Source: RGIG9379 sp031553005 (GTDB lineage: Bacteria > Bacteroidota > Bacteroidia > Bacteroidales > Paludibacteraceae). From it: DNA of 64,000 nt. The stretch covers positions 82,632 to 146,631 of the forward strand of contig JAVBMA010000004.1 in NCBI GenBank assembly GCA_031553005.1, written 5' to 3'. The stretch's first letter is position 1; every line of letters starts with the position of its first letter. Made by a program: the position numbers and the translations under genes. The notes below the pieces were generated by a model. It saw only the letters and a program-made list of their open reading frames with translations, made no database searches and had not been told where the DNA came from. Positions 18,302 through 26,852 of this stretch are shown here, one piece after another.

Positions 18302-19069
18302 ATGCAGTTAAATTTGAAAAATCCGTTGGTTTTCTTTGACTTGGAAACAACGGGAACCGATATAGTAAACGACCGGATAGTGGAGATCTCTTACCTGAAG
18401 ATTTTTCCTAACGGAACCGAAGAGTCCAAAACCATGCGTATTAATCCCGAAATGCATATCCCGGAAGGCGCTACGGCAATACATGGTATTTCGGACGAGG
18501 ATGTAAAGAATCATCCTACGTTTAAGGAAGTTGCGAAAATATTGGCAAAAGATATAGAAGGTTGTGATTTGGCGGGATACAATTCAAATCGTTTTGATAT
18601 ACCTCTTCTGGCTGAGGAATTTTTGCGGGCAGGAACCGATATCGACCTGAAAAAGCGGAAGTTTGTAGATGTACAAACTATTTTCCACAAAATGGAACAA
18701 CGCACTTTGTCTGCCGCCTATAAATTTTATTGCGAAAAGGAACTGATCGGAGCCCATGGAGCCGAAGCCGATACCAAAGCTACCTATGAGGTATTAAAGT
18801 CCCAATTGGATCGCTATCCGGATTTGAAAAACGACATAAATTACCTCTCCGATTTCTCGGCTTATTCCAAGAATGCCGATTTTGCCGGACGAATTATATT
18901 CGATGACAAAGGTGTTGAATATATTAACTTTGGGAAATACAAAGGGCGTAAAGTCACAGACGTTTTAAAAGAAGATATCGGCTATTACGGCTGGATTATG
19001 TCGAGCAATTTCTCCCTTGATACCAAACGCGTACTGACTAACATTAAACTCAGAGAGTTAAACAGGTGA
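18302..19069 (+). CDS. DEDDh 3'-5' exonuclease (DnaQ/ExoX-like)
   Basis: 255 residues. Exo I FFDLETTGTD (acidic pair near residues 12 and 14), Exo II GYNSNRFDIPLL and Exo III HGAEADTKATYE (H-x4-D) define an active DEDDh nuclease. The C-terminal segment INFGKYKGRKVTDVLKEDIGYYGWI is the extra domain found after the nuclease in exodeoxyribonuclease X-like proteins. It is either a proofreading-type or a stand-alone repair exonuclease. The gene follows dnaN. Its TGA stop (19,067-19,069) is formed by the first GGTGAAAGG unit of an intergenic repeat. Confidence 0.88.
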   Translation: MQLNLKNPLVFFDLETTGTDIVNDRIVEISYLKIFPNGTEESKTMRINPEMHIPEGATAIHGISDEDVKNHPTFKEVAKILAKDIEGCDLAGYNSNRFDIPLLAEEFLRAGTDIDLKKRKFVDVQTIFHKMEQRTLSAAYKFYCEKELIGAHGAEADTKATYEVLKSQLDRYPDLKNDINYLSDFSAYSKNADFAGRIIFDDKGVEYINFGKYKGRKVTDVLKEDIGYYGWIMSSNFSLDTKRVLTNIKLRELNR

Positions 19070-19180
19070 AAGGTGAGAGGTGAAAAGTGAAAGGTAAATA
19101 TGCCGGAAATTTTCAACTTTCACCTTTCATTTTTCACCTCATAATTTTACCTTTCCCTTTTCCCTTTTCAACTTTCACCT
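19064..19180. repeat. GTGAAAG/CTTTCAC inverted heptamer repeats
   Basis: Left arm 19,064-19,098 is a chain of GGTGAAA/AGTGAAA units; right arm 19,111-19,180 is a chain of CTTTCACC/TTTTCA units. The two can pair imperfectly. The left arm begins inside the exonuclease stop codon; the right arm ends eight bases before the trmN6 start. Confidence 0.8.
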
Positions 19181-19187
19181 AAGGAAA

Positions 19188-19907
19188 TTGTCAAATTCAT
19201 ATTTTCAATTTAAGCAGTTTACGATAGAACAGGATCGGTGTGCTATGAAAGTAGGCACTGATGGGGTTTTATTGGGTGCATGGACAGATGTTTCCGGAGT
19301 ACGGTCTGTATTGGATATCGGAACAGGAACCGGATTGATTGCATTGATGCTTGCACAGCGATCTGCTGCTTCTGTATATGCTATTGAGATAGATGAAAAT
19401 GCCGCTGCACAGGCTATTGAAAATATAGCCGCTTCCCCTTGGAGCGGCAGGATAAGGATAGAAACTGTTTCATTACAAACCTTTGTCGAAAATACAATTT
19501 ACCGTTTTGACCTGATTGTAAGCAATCCCCCTTATTTTAATAAATCCCTGAAAAATCCCGATGCTCAACGTTCCGTGGCAAGGCATACCGATTCGTTGAG
19601 CCAGGAAGATTTAATGTCTGCGGCTTGTGCCCTTTTGTCGGATACAGGACGCTTGTCGGTGATATTGCCTGTGGCGGAAGGCGATGAATTTATTTTGCGG
19701 GCGGAATCTTTTCAATTGTATTGTTCTAAAAAAACGAAAGTCATACCACGTATCGGTGCTCCCGAAAAACGCCTGCTTCTGGAATTCTCGCGAATAAAAG
19801 ATGTTTGCCGAGAAGATACTTTGCTGATAGAAAAAGAGCGGCATAGCTATTCGGATGAATTTAATGAGTTGACAAAGGACTACTATTTGGATAAGGAAAA
19901 AGAATAA
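19188..19907 (+). CDS. tRNA1(Val) adenine-37 N6-methyltransferase
   Basis: A 239-residue SAM-dependent methyltransferase of the YfiC/TrmN6 family: FKQFTIEQDRCAMKVGTDGVLLGAW at the start, SAM motif I VLDIGTGTGLIAL, catalytic NPPY (IVSNPPYF). It methylates N6 of A37 in valine tRNA in E. coli. The start is TTG at 19,188 with AAGGAAA just upstream; no ATG precedes the conserved FxFKQF region, and the CTTTCAC repeat directly upstream rules out a longer frame. Non-ATG initiation is thus likely. The stop is immediately followed by a 67-base palindrome. Confidence 0.88.
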   Translation: MSNSYFQFKQFTIEQDRCAMKVGTDGVLLGAWTDVSGVRSVLDIGTGTGLIALMLAQRSAASVYAIEIDENAAAQAIENIAASPWSGRIRIETVSLQTFVENTIYRFDLIVSNPPYFNKSLKNPDAQRSVARHTDSLSQEDLMSAACALLSDTGRLSVILPVAEGDEFILRAESFQLYCSKKTKVIPRIGAPEKRLLLEFSRIKDVCREDTLLIEKERHSYSDEFNELTKDYYLDKEKE

Positions 19908-19909
19908 AA

Positions 19910-19976
19910 ATAAAGAAATAAAAAAAAGACTTTCCAGATTTTTAAAATCTGGAAAGTCTTTTTTTTATTTCTTTAT
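19910..19976. terminator. Perfect 33-bp palindromic terminator between trmN6 and folB
   Basis: Arms 19,910-19,942 and 19,944-19,976 are exact reverse complements around a single base. The core is AAAAAAAAGACTTTCCAG, and the outer part ATAAAGAAAT is also perfectly mirrored, which a terminator does not need. It serves both convergent genes. Confidence 0.85.
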
Positions 19977-19984
19977 CGCTGATA

Positions 19985-20335
19985 TTAAGAGTTAATAATA
20001 ACAGTAGATTTCTCCACCTCTCCCGAAAGCGGCGGATTATGTTTTGATAACTGTACTTCCAACGATTTTATCTGGGGGAATTGCTCGCGGATCCGCTTGG
20101 AAATACGTTGGGCTACATGCTCAATCAACTTCGATTTTTGCTGCATTTCATTTTTTACCAACTCATATACTTCCGCATAATTGATTGTATCTCCCAAAGT
20201 GTCTTCTTTTGCTGCTTTACTGAAATCAAAAGAGAGTTTGACCGTTACCGTGTAGGTATTGCCTACAATCTGCTCTTCCGGAAGTACTCCGTGAAAGGCA
20301 TAGAATTTCATATTTTCGAGAAGAATAGTACCCAT
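19985..20335 (-). CDS. folB: Dihydroneopterin aldolase
   Basis: 116 residues, normal FolB length. The enzyme converts dihydroneopterin to hydroxymethyl-dihydropterin and glycolaldehyde in folate synthesis. Family features: MGTILLENMKFYAFHGVLPEEQ (catalytic glutamate region with FHGVLPEE), NYAEVYELV, LIEHVAQRI (active-site Lys-Leu-Ile-Glu), and EVQLSKHNPPL. It lies convergent with trmN6, 67 bases downstream of rsmD on the same strand. Confidence 0.93.
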   Translation of the reverse strand: MGTILLENMKFYAFHGVLPEEQIVGNTYTVTVKLSFDFSKAAKEDTLGDTINYAEVYELVKNEMQQKSKLIEHVAQRISKRIREQFPQIKSLEVQLSKHNPPLSGEVEKSTVIINS

Positions 20336-20401
20336 GTCCGGAAGTTTTAAATGCGAAAAATAGATGCTTGATATATTTGCGCCTTGTGTAGACGTTGTTT
20401 T

Positions 20402-20947
20402 TTAATCGACCCTTTTTTTGAAAAAAGAAAAATTGACATGCCCGTAGTTCCGGTTTTCAAGAAAATCGGGATGATTTTCAAAATTCTTATCTTTCGGATG
20501 CTCTAGTATTAGTAATCCGTCCGGATTTAATAACTCTTTTACAAAAATTAAATTGGGTATATTTTCCAATTCTTTATGGTCGTATGGCGGATCTGCAAAA
20601 ATAAGATCGAATTTTGTCTTTGTGTTTTCGATGAACTTGAAAGAGTCGTATTTGAGCGGGTGGATAACATCTTCTATTCCCAACTCTTTGATAACCTTTT
20701 GTATAAAAGAATAGTTCACAGAGTTTATTTCGAGCGATATAATGTTACGGCATCCTCTTGATGCAAATTCAAACCCGATGCTGCCTGTTCCGGCAAACAT
20801 ATCCAATACGTTTATATCTTCGAAATCGATTGTATTGTTGAGTATATTGAAAAGGCTCTCTTTGGCAATGTCTGTTGTAGGTCTTGCCTTTAAATTTTTA
20901 GGAGGGGAAAATCTCCTGCCTTTAAATTTCCCGCTTACGATACGCAT
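20402..20947 (-). CDS. rsmD: 16S rRNA guanine-966 N2-methyltransferase
   Basis: 181 residues. MRIVSGKFKGRRFSPPKNLKARPTTD is the RsmD N terminus; SAM motif I is LDMFAGTGSIGFE and the catalytic motif is DPPY (FADPPYDHKE). It modifies small-subunit rRNA during ribosome assembly. Its start overlaps the end of the DUF3822 gene by 13 bases, indicating coupled translation. Confidence 0.95.
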   Translation of the reverse strand: MRIVSGKFKGRRFSPPKNLKARPTTDIAKESLFNILNNTIDFEDINVLDMFAGTGSIGFEFASRGCRNIISLEINSVNYSFIQKVIKELGIEDVIHPLKYDSFKFIENTKTKFDLIFADPPYDHKELENIPNLIFVKELLNPDGLLILEHPKDKNFENHPDFLENRNYGHVNFSFFKKRVD

Positions 20948-21774
20948 AGTGGCAAGTTGAATAAGTTGATATAACGTTCGGGATTCTCTATTTTCTTTAA
21001 GTTTATACCCGATACATCGGTTGCAATTTTCTTAAAGCTGACCGTTCGTATATATTTCCGCAGGCTGATTACTTTTTCATCCTTCTCTCCGGTTTCTCCC
21101 GACAGGATTATTTCCGTTGAATACGGATCCAAGCGGAGTTGCTCGAAAAGATTGATTGAAAAATAAAGGAACTCGTCTTTGTTTTGGAAATGATAGGAGT
21201 TTGCCAGAATTACTTTTCCTTTTTCAAGGACTAATGCATCGAAAAAATCGCGGTGGATTTGTATGTAAACCTGAGAATTGTTTTCTTTTTTATTTTCAAA
21301 CAAAGACTCGATTATTTGTACGCTTTGCTGATTGATAAATTGTACGGAGGGAAAAAGCCTTTTAATAATGTTAGCTTGCTCTGTGGGAATGGCATATATG
21401 TTTGTAATATCTACCAATTTTAGTTTATCCGAAAAGAAAGAGAGATTCTTGTTATTGCTTTCTCCGAAGTTTAATTCCCAGAACCGGGTACAGTTTTCTT
21501 CACTGAAAATAGCATTTGGAAGAAGAGTATATAAAGGTGTATCCCATACACAGACAATATCTTCGAAAGAGCTTCGCAGGATGGCATTACCGGCAATATT
21601 CTCTTTAAGGAGTTGCTCCGGATTTTTGCCTTTTTCTGTAATTTCTGAGAAATAGAGGATTTTTTTGCTCTGGCGGTTAAAGACAATAAAACAAAATCCA
21701 TCCGGAACGAACCGAATGGATAATGTGTAGTTTATAGTTTGTGAGAGATCAAATGAACGATCAGTAATCTCCAT
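20935..21774 (-). CDS. DUF3822 family protein
   Basis: 279 residues, cytoplasmic. Matches the DUF3822 family found next to rsmD in Bacteroidota. The sequence looks like an actin/RNase H-like two-lobed fold (repeated beta hairpins, NSYHFQNKDEFLYFSINLFEQLRLDP and IILSGETGEKD resembling late ATPase-fold strands), but no nucleotide-binding signature is clear. Function unknown. The stop overlaps the rsmD start by 13 bases, and the gene upstream (226 residues) ends 14 bases before it, so the three form an operon. Confidence 0.75.
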   Translation of the reverse strand: MEITDRSFDLSQTINYTLSIRFVPDGFCFIVFNRQSKKILYFSEITEKGKNPEQLLKENIAGNAILRSSFEDIVCVWDTPLYTLLPNAIFSEENCTRFWELNFGESNNKNLSFFSDKLKLVDITNIYAIPTEQANIIKRLFPSVQFINQQSVQIIESLFENKKENNSQVYIQIHRDFFDALVLEKGKVILANSYHFQNKDEFLYFSINLFEQLRLDPYSTEIILSGETGEKDEKVISLRKYIRTVSFKKIATDVSGINLKKIENPERYINLFNLPLCVS

Positions 21775-21788
21775 AACTTTTTTGTTTT

Positions 21789-22469
21789 TTATTCCCAGTT
21801 TCCGGCATTATTGTTTGGAACATTCACATCTCCAACTTTCATCCCGTCGTATTTTTCCAAGCTTCTTCTTGCATCAATCAAGTTGATAATTTCTTGTTTG
21901 TCCAATCCTTCCAAGTAAATAGAGAAAGGTACTTTTGCTTCGAATAACGGAATTTTGATACCGGATGCCGTTTCGTACATCTTTGTTTCCATTTCGAATT
22001 TTGCATTGTTGGTGAAAGGAACATAAGCAAGAGAATCGATAGGGTAACTTTTTCCGAATACGGATTCCTGTACGCTAATGTAAGATGTATCACGTCTGAA
22101 AGAATTTCTGAATTGTTCCAGATCTTCTATTCCGTATTGCGCGGCATCATTTTCCGTAAGTGTAAGAGCGATATTTTCTGTTAATCCTTTTTCTAATTGA
22201 AAATCAGTTAATTCGCCTTGTTTCATAACAATCGGAATTTGAGCGTTTTTTACAAAGTTGATCAATGTGTCAAAACTTGCTGTGTATCTTTGATTTATAT
22301 TATTAAATTCAATTTGAGCTTTTCTGATATCAATTAGCTTTTGTTTTACAGCTTCGTCTCTTACAGCTTTTTCTTCTTCAAACCGGATCGGAGTCATAAT
22401 ACTACTCCAACAAAGGTACGCCATAAAGAAAATGGCGACAACCAATAATGTTTTAAAGATAATTCTCAT
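21789..22469 (-). CDS. Conserved Bacteroidales protein with N-terminal membrane anchor
   Basis: 226 residues. One N-terminal membrane helix (IFKTLLVVAIFFMAYLCWSSI, residues about 3-23) followed by a charged alpha-helical stretch (EEEKAVRDEAVKQKLIDIRKAQIEFNNINQRY, probably coiled coil) and a globular tail outside the membrane. The helix-linker layout recalls pseudopilin-like periplasmic proteins with 'RKAQIEF-QRY' after the helix, but no prepilin peptidase site is visible. The function is not recognised. First gene of the operon with DUF3822 and rsmD. Confidence 0.6.
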   Translation of the reverse strand: MRIIFKTLLVVAIFFMAYLCWSSIMTPIRFEEEKAVRDEAVKQKLIDIRKAQIEFNNINQRYTASFDTLINFVKNAQIPIVMKQGELTDFQLEKGLTENIALTLTENDAAQYGIEDLEQFRNSFRRDTSYISVQESVFGKSYPIDSLAYVPFTNNAKFEMETKMYETASGIKIPLFEAKVPFSIYLEGLDKQEIINLIDARRSLEKYDGMKVGDVNVPNNNAGNWE

Positions 22470-22573
22470 ATAAGTAATTAGTTATATTTTTGTGTTTTTA
22501 ATTTATTACGTTGTGCAAAAATAAGAAAAAAAGGGATTAACCAATCCACCCCAAACATTTTTATTCTAAAAAA

Positions 22574-23974
22574 ATGATTAATAACTTTCTTTCTGTCAAA
22601 ATAAAGAGCTGTTTTCCTTACGAATTGACCCGGCAGCAAAGCGAATTAGTAGATTTCTTATCTTGTTTTATAGTTTCGGGGCAGGAAAATATTTTTCTGT
22701 TGAAAGGTTTTGCCGGAACCGGAAAAACATCACTTATAAGCGCTTTGATCAAGGCAATGGATGAGTTGAAACAACCTGTTGTGTTGATGGCTCCTACCGG
22801 ACGTGCCGCCAAAGTGTTGTCTTCCTATTCCGGTAAAAGTGCATTTACGATACATAAGAAAATATATCGCCAGAAAACAGGAGGTGAGCTTTACGGGATG
22901 TTTAATCTGAATGTCAATTTGTCAACACACACCCTGTTTATTGTAGATGAGGCTTCGATGATTTCAAATTCCGGACAGGAAAGCAATTTCGGTTCCGGAA
23001 GGCTATTGGACGACCTGATGGAATACGTTTATGGCGGAGATGGATGCCGGTTGATTTTAATCGGTGATACAGCACAGTTGCCTCCTGTCGGGCAGGTTTT
23101 GAGTCCGGCTCTGGACAAATCCCAGTTGGACTGTTATGGCTTTCCGGTCGACCAGTTTACGCTGACGGAAGTGGTCAGGCAGGCGAAGGAGTCTGGTATT
23201 TTACATAATGCAACTTACCTGAGAAGTTTGTTGGAAGAAGATTTTTCCGGAGCCTTTCCAAAAATAGATGTCGCTTTTTCCGATATCGCGAAAGTTTCGG
23301 GAGAAGACCTGATTGAAACAATCTCTTCTGCCTACGGAAGGGAAGGGATGGATGAGACGATTATTATTTCCCGTTCCAATAAGAGGGCAAATGCTTTCAA
23401 TAACGGAATCAGGAATAAAGTCTTGTATCGGGAAGAGGAGTTAAACTCCGGAGATATATTGATGATAGTCAAAAATAATTATTTCTGGGCTAAATCCTCC
23501 GGCGGGATTGATTTTATTGCAAATGGAGATATTGCAGAGGTGAGGAGAGTGAAGAGAAAACAAGAGTTGTACGGATTCCGTTTTGCCGATGTAACATTGT
23601 TTTTTCCCGATTATGAGGTTGAGTTGGATGTGAAAATATTACTGGATACTCTTCAGAGCGATTCTCCTTCGTTGACTTACGAAGAAAATAACCGTCTTTT
23701 TCAGGCAGTACAGGAAGACTATATGGATATCGGGAATAAACGTACCCGCATGATAAAAATGAGGGAAGACCCATATCTAAACGCTTTGCAGGTTAAGTTC
23801 GGATATGCTGTTACGGGACATAAAGCACAAGGCGGTCAATGGAAAAATGTTTTTGTTGATCAGGGGTATTTGACCAAAGAAATGGTTAACAAAGAATATC
23901 TTCGGTGGCTTTATACTGCATTTACCCGTGCTACGGACAAGCTTTATCTGGTCAATTGGAGGGAAAATGATTGA
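22574..23974 (+). CDS. RecD-like AAA/UvrD_C_2 DNA helicase
   Basis: 466 residues, superfamily 1B helicase core. Walker A GFAGTGKT at residues 45-52, Walker B FIVDEASM, motif III LIGDTAQLPPVG, motif VI region YAVTGHKAQGGQW and the end WLYTAFTRATDKLYLVNW. It lacks the N-terminal RecB-binding domain of RecD and the N-terminal HhH region of RecD2, so it is a short stand-alone helicase of the type widespread in Bacteroidota; function in repair is inferred. It diverges from the DUF3822 operon. Its TGA stop falls within the first TTGAAAGTTGAAAGG repeat unit. Confidence 0.85.
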   Translation: MINNFLSVKIKSCFPYELTRQQSELVDFLSCFIVSGQENIFLLKGFAGTGKTSLISALIKAMDELKQPVVLMAPTGRAAKVLSSYSGKSAFTIHKKIYRQKTGGELYGMFNLNVNLSTHTLFIVDEASMISNSGQESNFGSGRLLDDLMEYVYGGDGCRLILIGDTAQLPPVGQVLSPALDKSQLDCYGFPVDQFTLTEVVRQAKESGILHNATYLRSLLEEDFSGAFPKIDVAFSDIAKVSGEDLIETISSAYGREGMDETIIISRSNKRANAFNNGIRNKVLYREEELNSGDILMIVKNNYFWAKSSGGIDFIANGDIAEVRRVKRKQELYGFRFADVTLFFPDYEVELDVKILLDTLQSDSPSLTYEENNRLFQAVQEDYMDIGNKRTRMIKMREDPYLNALQVKFGYAVTGHKAQGGQWKNVFVDQGYLTKEMVNKEYLRWLYTAFTRATDKLYLVNWREND

Positions 23975-24254
23975 AAGTTGAAAGGGGAAAATTAAAAGGT
24001 GAAAGTTAAAAAAGATTTGATCATGAGTTTATTTTCAATAAACTTGTCGAGAATAGAAAAGTAGGAGTTTGTTTGGATAGAGGAGGTCTGATTACTTTGT
24101 GATAAAATTTTTAAACGGTTTTTGGCGTTTATTTTTTATAAAAATCTGCTGTTTATCGCTACCTTGTCTTTATTATAAGTTTTTATTTAAGGCGGGATTA
24201 TGTGTTGATCTTTTAATTAAGCATTCATTTCCAAAAACTTGTATAATTGTTTAC

Positions 24255-24285
24255 TTGCCAACTTCTGAAAAAAGAATTACTTTTG
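24255..24285 (+). promoter_or_regulatory. Promoter of fabG
   Basis: TTG (24,255-24,257), 20 bases, TACTTTTG (24,278-24,285), 28 bases before the ATG. This fits TTG-N20-TAnnTTTG. The 339-base gap before fabG otherwise holds GTTGAAAG repeat remnants (23,972-24,010) and AT-rich sequence without a credible gene. Confidence 0.65.
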
Positions 24286-24313
24286 CGACTTAAATTTTAA
24301 TTAAGATATTGAT

Positions 24314-25060
24314 ATGAAATTATTAGAAGGTAAAACGGCGCTTATTACAGGAGCTGCACGTGGTATCGGAAAAGCTATTGCGTTAAAATACGCTCAGGAA
24401 GGAGCTAATATTGCTTTTACGGATTTGAACATTGATGAAAATGCCAAAGCATTGGAAAATGAGTTGGAAGGATTGGGTGTTAAAGCAAAAGGTTACGCAT
24501 CGAATGCTGCCAATTTTGAAGAAACTCACCAGGTCATTGAGCAAATAATGAAAGATTTTGGACGTATTGATATTTTGGTAAACAATGCCGGAATAACCAA
24601 AGACGGTCTGATGATGCGTATGAGCGAAGCCCAATGGGATGCTGTGATTAACGTGAACTTAAAATCTGCTTTCAATTTTATACATGCTTGTACTCCAATC
24701 ATGATGAAACAGAAAAGCGGCAGCATTATTAATATGAGTTCTGTTGTCGGAGTTTCCGGAAACGGAGGACAAGCAAACTACTCTGCATCTAAAGCCGGTA
24801 TGATCGGTTTAACAAAATCCATAGCAAAAGAGTTGGGCTCACGCAATGTACGTGCAAATGCTATTGCTCCGGGATTTATAATCACCGAAATGACCCATGC
24901 CCTTTCCGACGCTGTTCGCAACGAATGGGCGGAAAAAATTCCTATGCGTCATGGGGGAACTCCTCAGGATGTTGCCAATGTAGCTGCATTCCTGGCATCT
25001 GATTTGTCTTCTTATGTAACAGGTCAGGTTGTTTCTTGCTGCGGCGGAATGAATATGTAA
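24314..25060 (+). CDS. fabG: 3-oxoacyl-[acyl-carrier-protein] reductase
   Basis: A 248-residue short-chain dehydrogenase/reductase that reduces 3-oxoacyl-ACP with NADPH in fatty acid elongation. Cofactor motif TGAARGIG (12-19), structural NNAG (90-93), catalytic Ser143, Tyr156 and Lys160 (YSASK), and the C-terminal VTGQVVSCCGGMNM in place of the usual 'GQTLHVNGGMYM'. Length and order are those of FabG. Monocistronic, with its own promoter and terminator. Confidence 0.93.
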   Translation: MKLLEGKTALITGAARGIGKAIALKYAQEGANIAFTDLNIDENAKALENELEGLGVKAKGYASNAANFEETHQVIEQIMKDFGRIDILVNNAGITKDGLMMRMSEAQWDAVINVNLKSAFNFIHACTPIMMKQKSGSIINMSSVVGVSGNGGQANYSASKAGMIGLTKSIAKELGSRNVRANAIAPGFIITEMTHALSDAVRNEWAEKIPMRHGGTPQDVANVAAFLASDLSSYVTGQVVSCCGGMNM

Positions 25061-25069
25061 AAATTACGA

Positions 25070-25151
25070 ATGAGCAATTAAAAGCCTGTAGTTGGTTTTG
25101 GATTTTATTCTAAATATCGATTATTGGTTATTAATTGCTCATTTTTTTTTT
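25070..25151 (+). terminator. Terminator of fabG
   Basis: Arms ATGAGCAATTAA (25,070-25,081) and TTAATTGCTCAT (25,131-25,142), 49-base loop, then a run of ten T. The large loop is unusual for a terminator. Confidence 0.6.
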
Positions 25152-25260
25152 GATATCGTTTAAAGTTTGTATTAATGCGAATTCCCGTATAAAAAATTCT
25201 TGTTGATATGAAATTTAAATAGTTTTAAAAGTTACCAACAATCCGGGCGGGAAGTGTTCA

Positions 25261-25268
25261 TAACTTTG
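25261..25268 (+). promoter_or_regulatory. -7 element before the HU/SPOR gene
   Basis: TAACTTTG matches TAnnTTTG, 69 bases before the chosen start at 25,338. A second candidate, TATTTTTG, lies closer, at about 25,315. Confidence 0.4.
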
Positions 25269-25337
25269 TTTATAATTTGTAAAAGCGATTCTTCTTGATT
25301 GTGTGCAAAAAGGGATATTTTTGTAAAAAAAAGAAAA

Positions 25338-26213
25338 ATGCAAGAATTGATTCCGATTATCGTAGACTTGTTGTCAAAACATACCTGTGTGATTATTCCC
25401 GATTTTGGAGGATTTATTGTCAATGAAAAAAGTGCGGTTATAAATCCGGCAGGAGATCATTTTTTTCCTCCCCGGAAAGAACTGATATTTAACCAGCACT
25501 TATCTCACAATGACGGGTTGTTGGCACATGCTTTTATGCAGGAGAAGAGTGTCTCCTTCGATGAGGCTAACCAGATAATTACCGCGAAAGTGAAGTCAGC
25601 AAAGAGGGATTTGGAAACCCATAAGATATATTCATTAGGAGATTTCGGATTCTTTTCTTTTGAACCGACCGGAATTGTCTTTCATGCAAAAGAGATTCAA
25701 ATAGACGATCCCCAGGCATTTGGTCTTCGGGAGTTTTATTTTCCCTCTCTTCAGAAGGTTGAAAGCGGAAGTGTCTCCTTTTCCGGTTACCGGAACGGAA
25801 TCACACCTTCTCTTTCCCGCACTATAATGGGAGGGATTGCAGCTACTATTGCCTTGTTTTTATTTTGCCAGCCTTTGAAAAATGATGGAAGAACAGACAT
25901 GGCATCTTTGCTTCCGGCAGTTTCTTTTTCTGAAAATGTATTTAAGGAAAAAGCATTGCGGGAGTCTTTAAAAGCGAAAGAGTTAAGTTACTATTTGGTT
26001 GTTGAAGAGGCGGAATCGGAAGAGGATGCTTTTACTTTTGCTAATTCGATAGAACTGCAACAGGGCGATACATTGCAGGTATTACCGTTAGGCGGAAAAT
26101 TCTTAATAACATTTTCCTCTTCGTTGGAACCGGAAAAGGTAAATGAGAGGATGAAAGATTTGCACGCACGTTATACGGCATTTCCTGATGCTTTTGTGTT
26201 GGGACTTGAATAA
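25338..26213 (+). CDS. HU-CCDC81 and SPOR domain membrane protein
   Basis: 291 residues. The N-terminal half is a tandem HU-like domain of the HU-CCDC81 type (LIPIIVDLLSKHTCVIIPDFGGFIVNE; PPRKELIFNQHLSHNDGLLAHAF), followed by one membrane helix (IMGGIAATIALFLFCQPL, about residues 177-194) and a C-terminal SPOR domain (YYLVVEEAESEEDAFTFANSI...) that would bind denuded septal peptidoglycan. Thus a DNA- or protein-binding module faces the cytoplasm and SPOR the periplasm. I chose the ATG at 25,338; the earlier GTG at 25,299 would add 13 residues overlapping a promoter-like site. Likely in one unit with the DMP19 gene 30 bases downstream. Confidence 0.8.
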   Translation: MQELIPIIVDLLSKHTCVIIPDFGGFIVNEKSAVINPAGDHFFPPRKELIFNQHLSHNDGLLAHAFMQEKSVSFDEANQIITAKVKSAKRDLETHKIYSLGDFGFFSFEPTGIVFHAKEIQIDDPQAFGLREFYFPSLQKVESGSVSFSGYRNGITPSLSRTIMGGIAATIALFLFCQPLKNDGRTDMASLLPAVSFSENVFKEKALRESLKAKELSYYLVVEEAESEEDAFTFANSIELQQGDTLQVLPLGGKFLITFSSSLEPEKVNERMKDLHARYTAFPDAFVLGLE

Positions 26214-26243
26214 TTTCGGTAAATAGGTAAAGAGCAGTACAGA

Positions 26244-26753
26244 ATGAAAGAGATAATTATAAAAGACAGCGAGTTAAAGAGAGCTTCCGAAGAGGGGATG
26301 GATGAATTCCTTGCGGTTTTTACCAATAAATATATGGACTCTATCGGAGGCGCTATTACTGCCGAAACGATGCCGATGCTTAACGGATACCAACACTCCC
26401 TGTTGGCTTATCGTATTTTTTGCGAAGAGGTCTGCTCCGGTGGATTTGTACAACTGATACAGAATGGATACGGTAATTATATTTTTGAAAATCCGTTTGC
26501 TAAATCCATGCGTATTTTTGGAGCTGAAGCCCTGTCTAAATTGGTTTATAAGGCTAAGAAGATTTATGATGACAATAAGAAAGAGTTGGAGCGTGAGGTA
26601 ACCGACGAAGAATTTAATGCTATGTATGTTGATTTTGAAGTTTTTGACACACTGGAAGAAGAATTCTTTGTAATTGAAGAAGAACAGACATCTCTTATTG
26701 CCCATTATGTAGATGAGAATATAAACCAGTTTGCAACCATAGAGACGAATTAA
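26244..26753 (+). CDS. DMP19/DUF4375 family protein
   Basis: 169 residues, acidic, no signal or membrane helix. The segment TAETMPMLNGYQHSLLAYRIFCEEVCSGGFVQLIQNGYGNYIFENPFA fits the DMP19/DUF4375 family. DMP19 of Neisseria is described as a DNA mimic that blocks a regulator; whether this homologue does so is unknown, though its high Glu/Asp content (EEEFFVIEEEQTSL) is compatible. It lies 30 bases after the HU-CCDC81/SPOR gene, so a DNA-mimic-like protein next to an HU-like fold is a suggestive pairing, but that is inference. Confidence 0.7.
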   Translation: MKEIIIKDSELKRASEEGMDEFLAVFTNKYMDSIGGAITAETMPMLNGYQHSLLAYRIFCEEVCSGGFVQLIQNGYGNYIFENPFAKSMRIFGAEALSKLVYKAKKIYDDNKKELEREVTDEEFNAMYVDFEVFDTLEEEFFVIEEEQTSLIAHYVDENINQFATIETN

Positions 26754-26852
26754 TTACCATTCTCTTTTACTTGATTTGTTTTAGTCATTTAGCCTACTCC
26801 GGAAAGATTGGCAAATAGGCAGCAAATTTCCCAAATGAGCAAAATCAAAATC

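Noticed and set aside
22574..23974. RecD subunit of RecBCD
   Set aside because: Too short, no N-terminal RecB-interaction domain, and no recB or recC neighbours; better called a stand-alone RecD-like helicase.
24099..24293. 64-residue hydrophobic ORF before fabG
   Set aside because: GTG start, no family resemblance, Cys/Phe/Leu-rich AT-driven composition, and it overlaps the fabG promoter.
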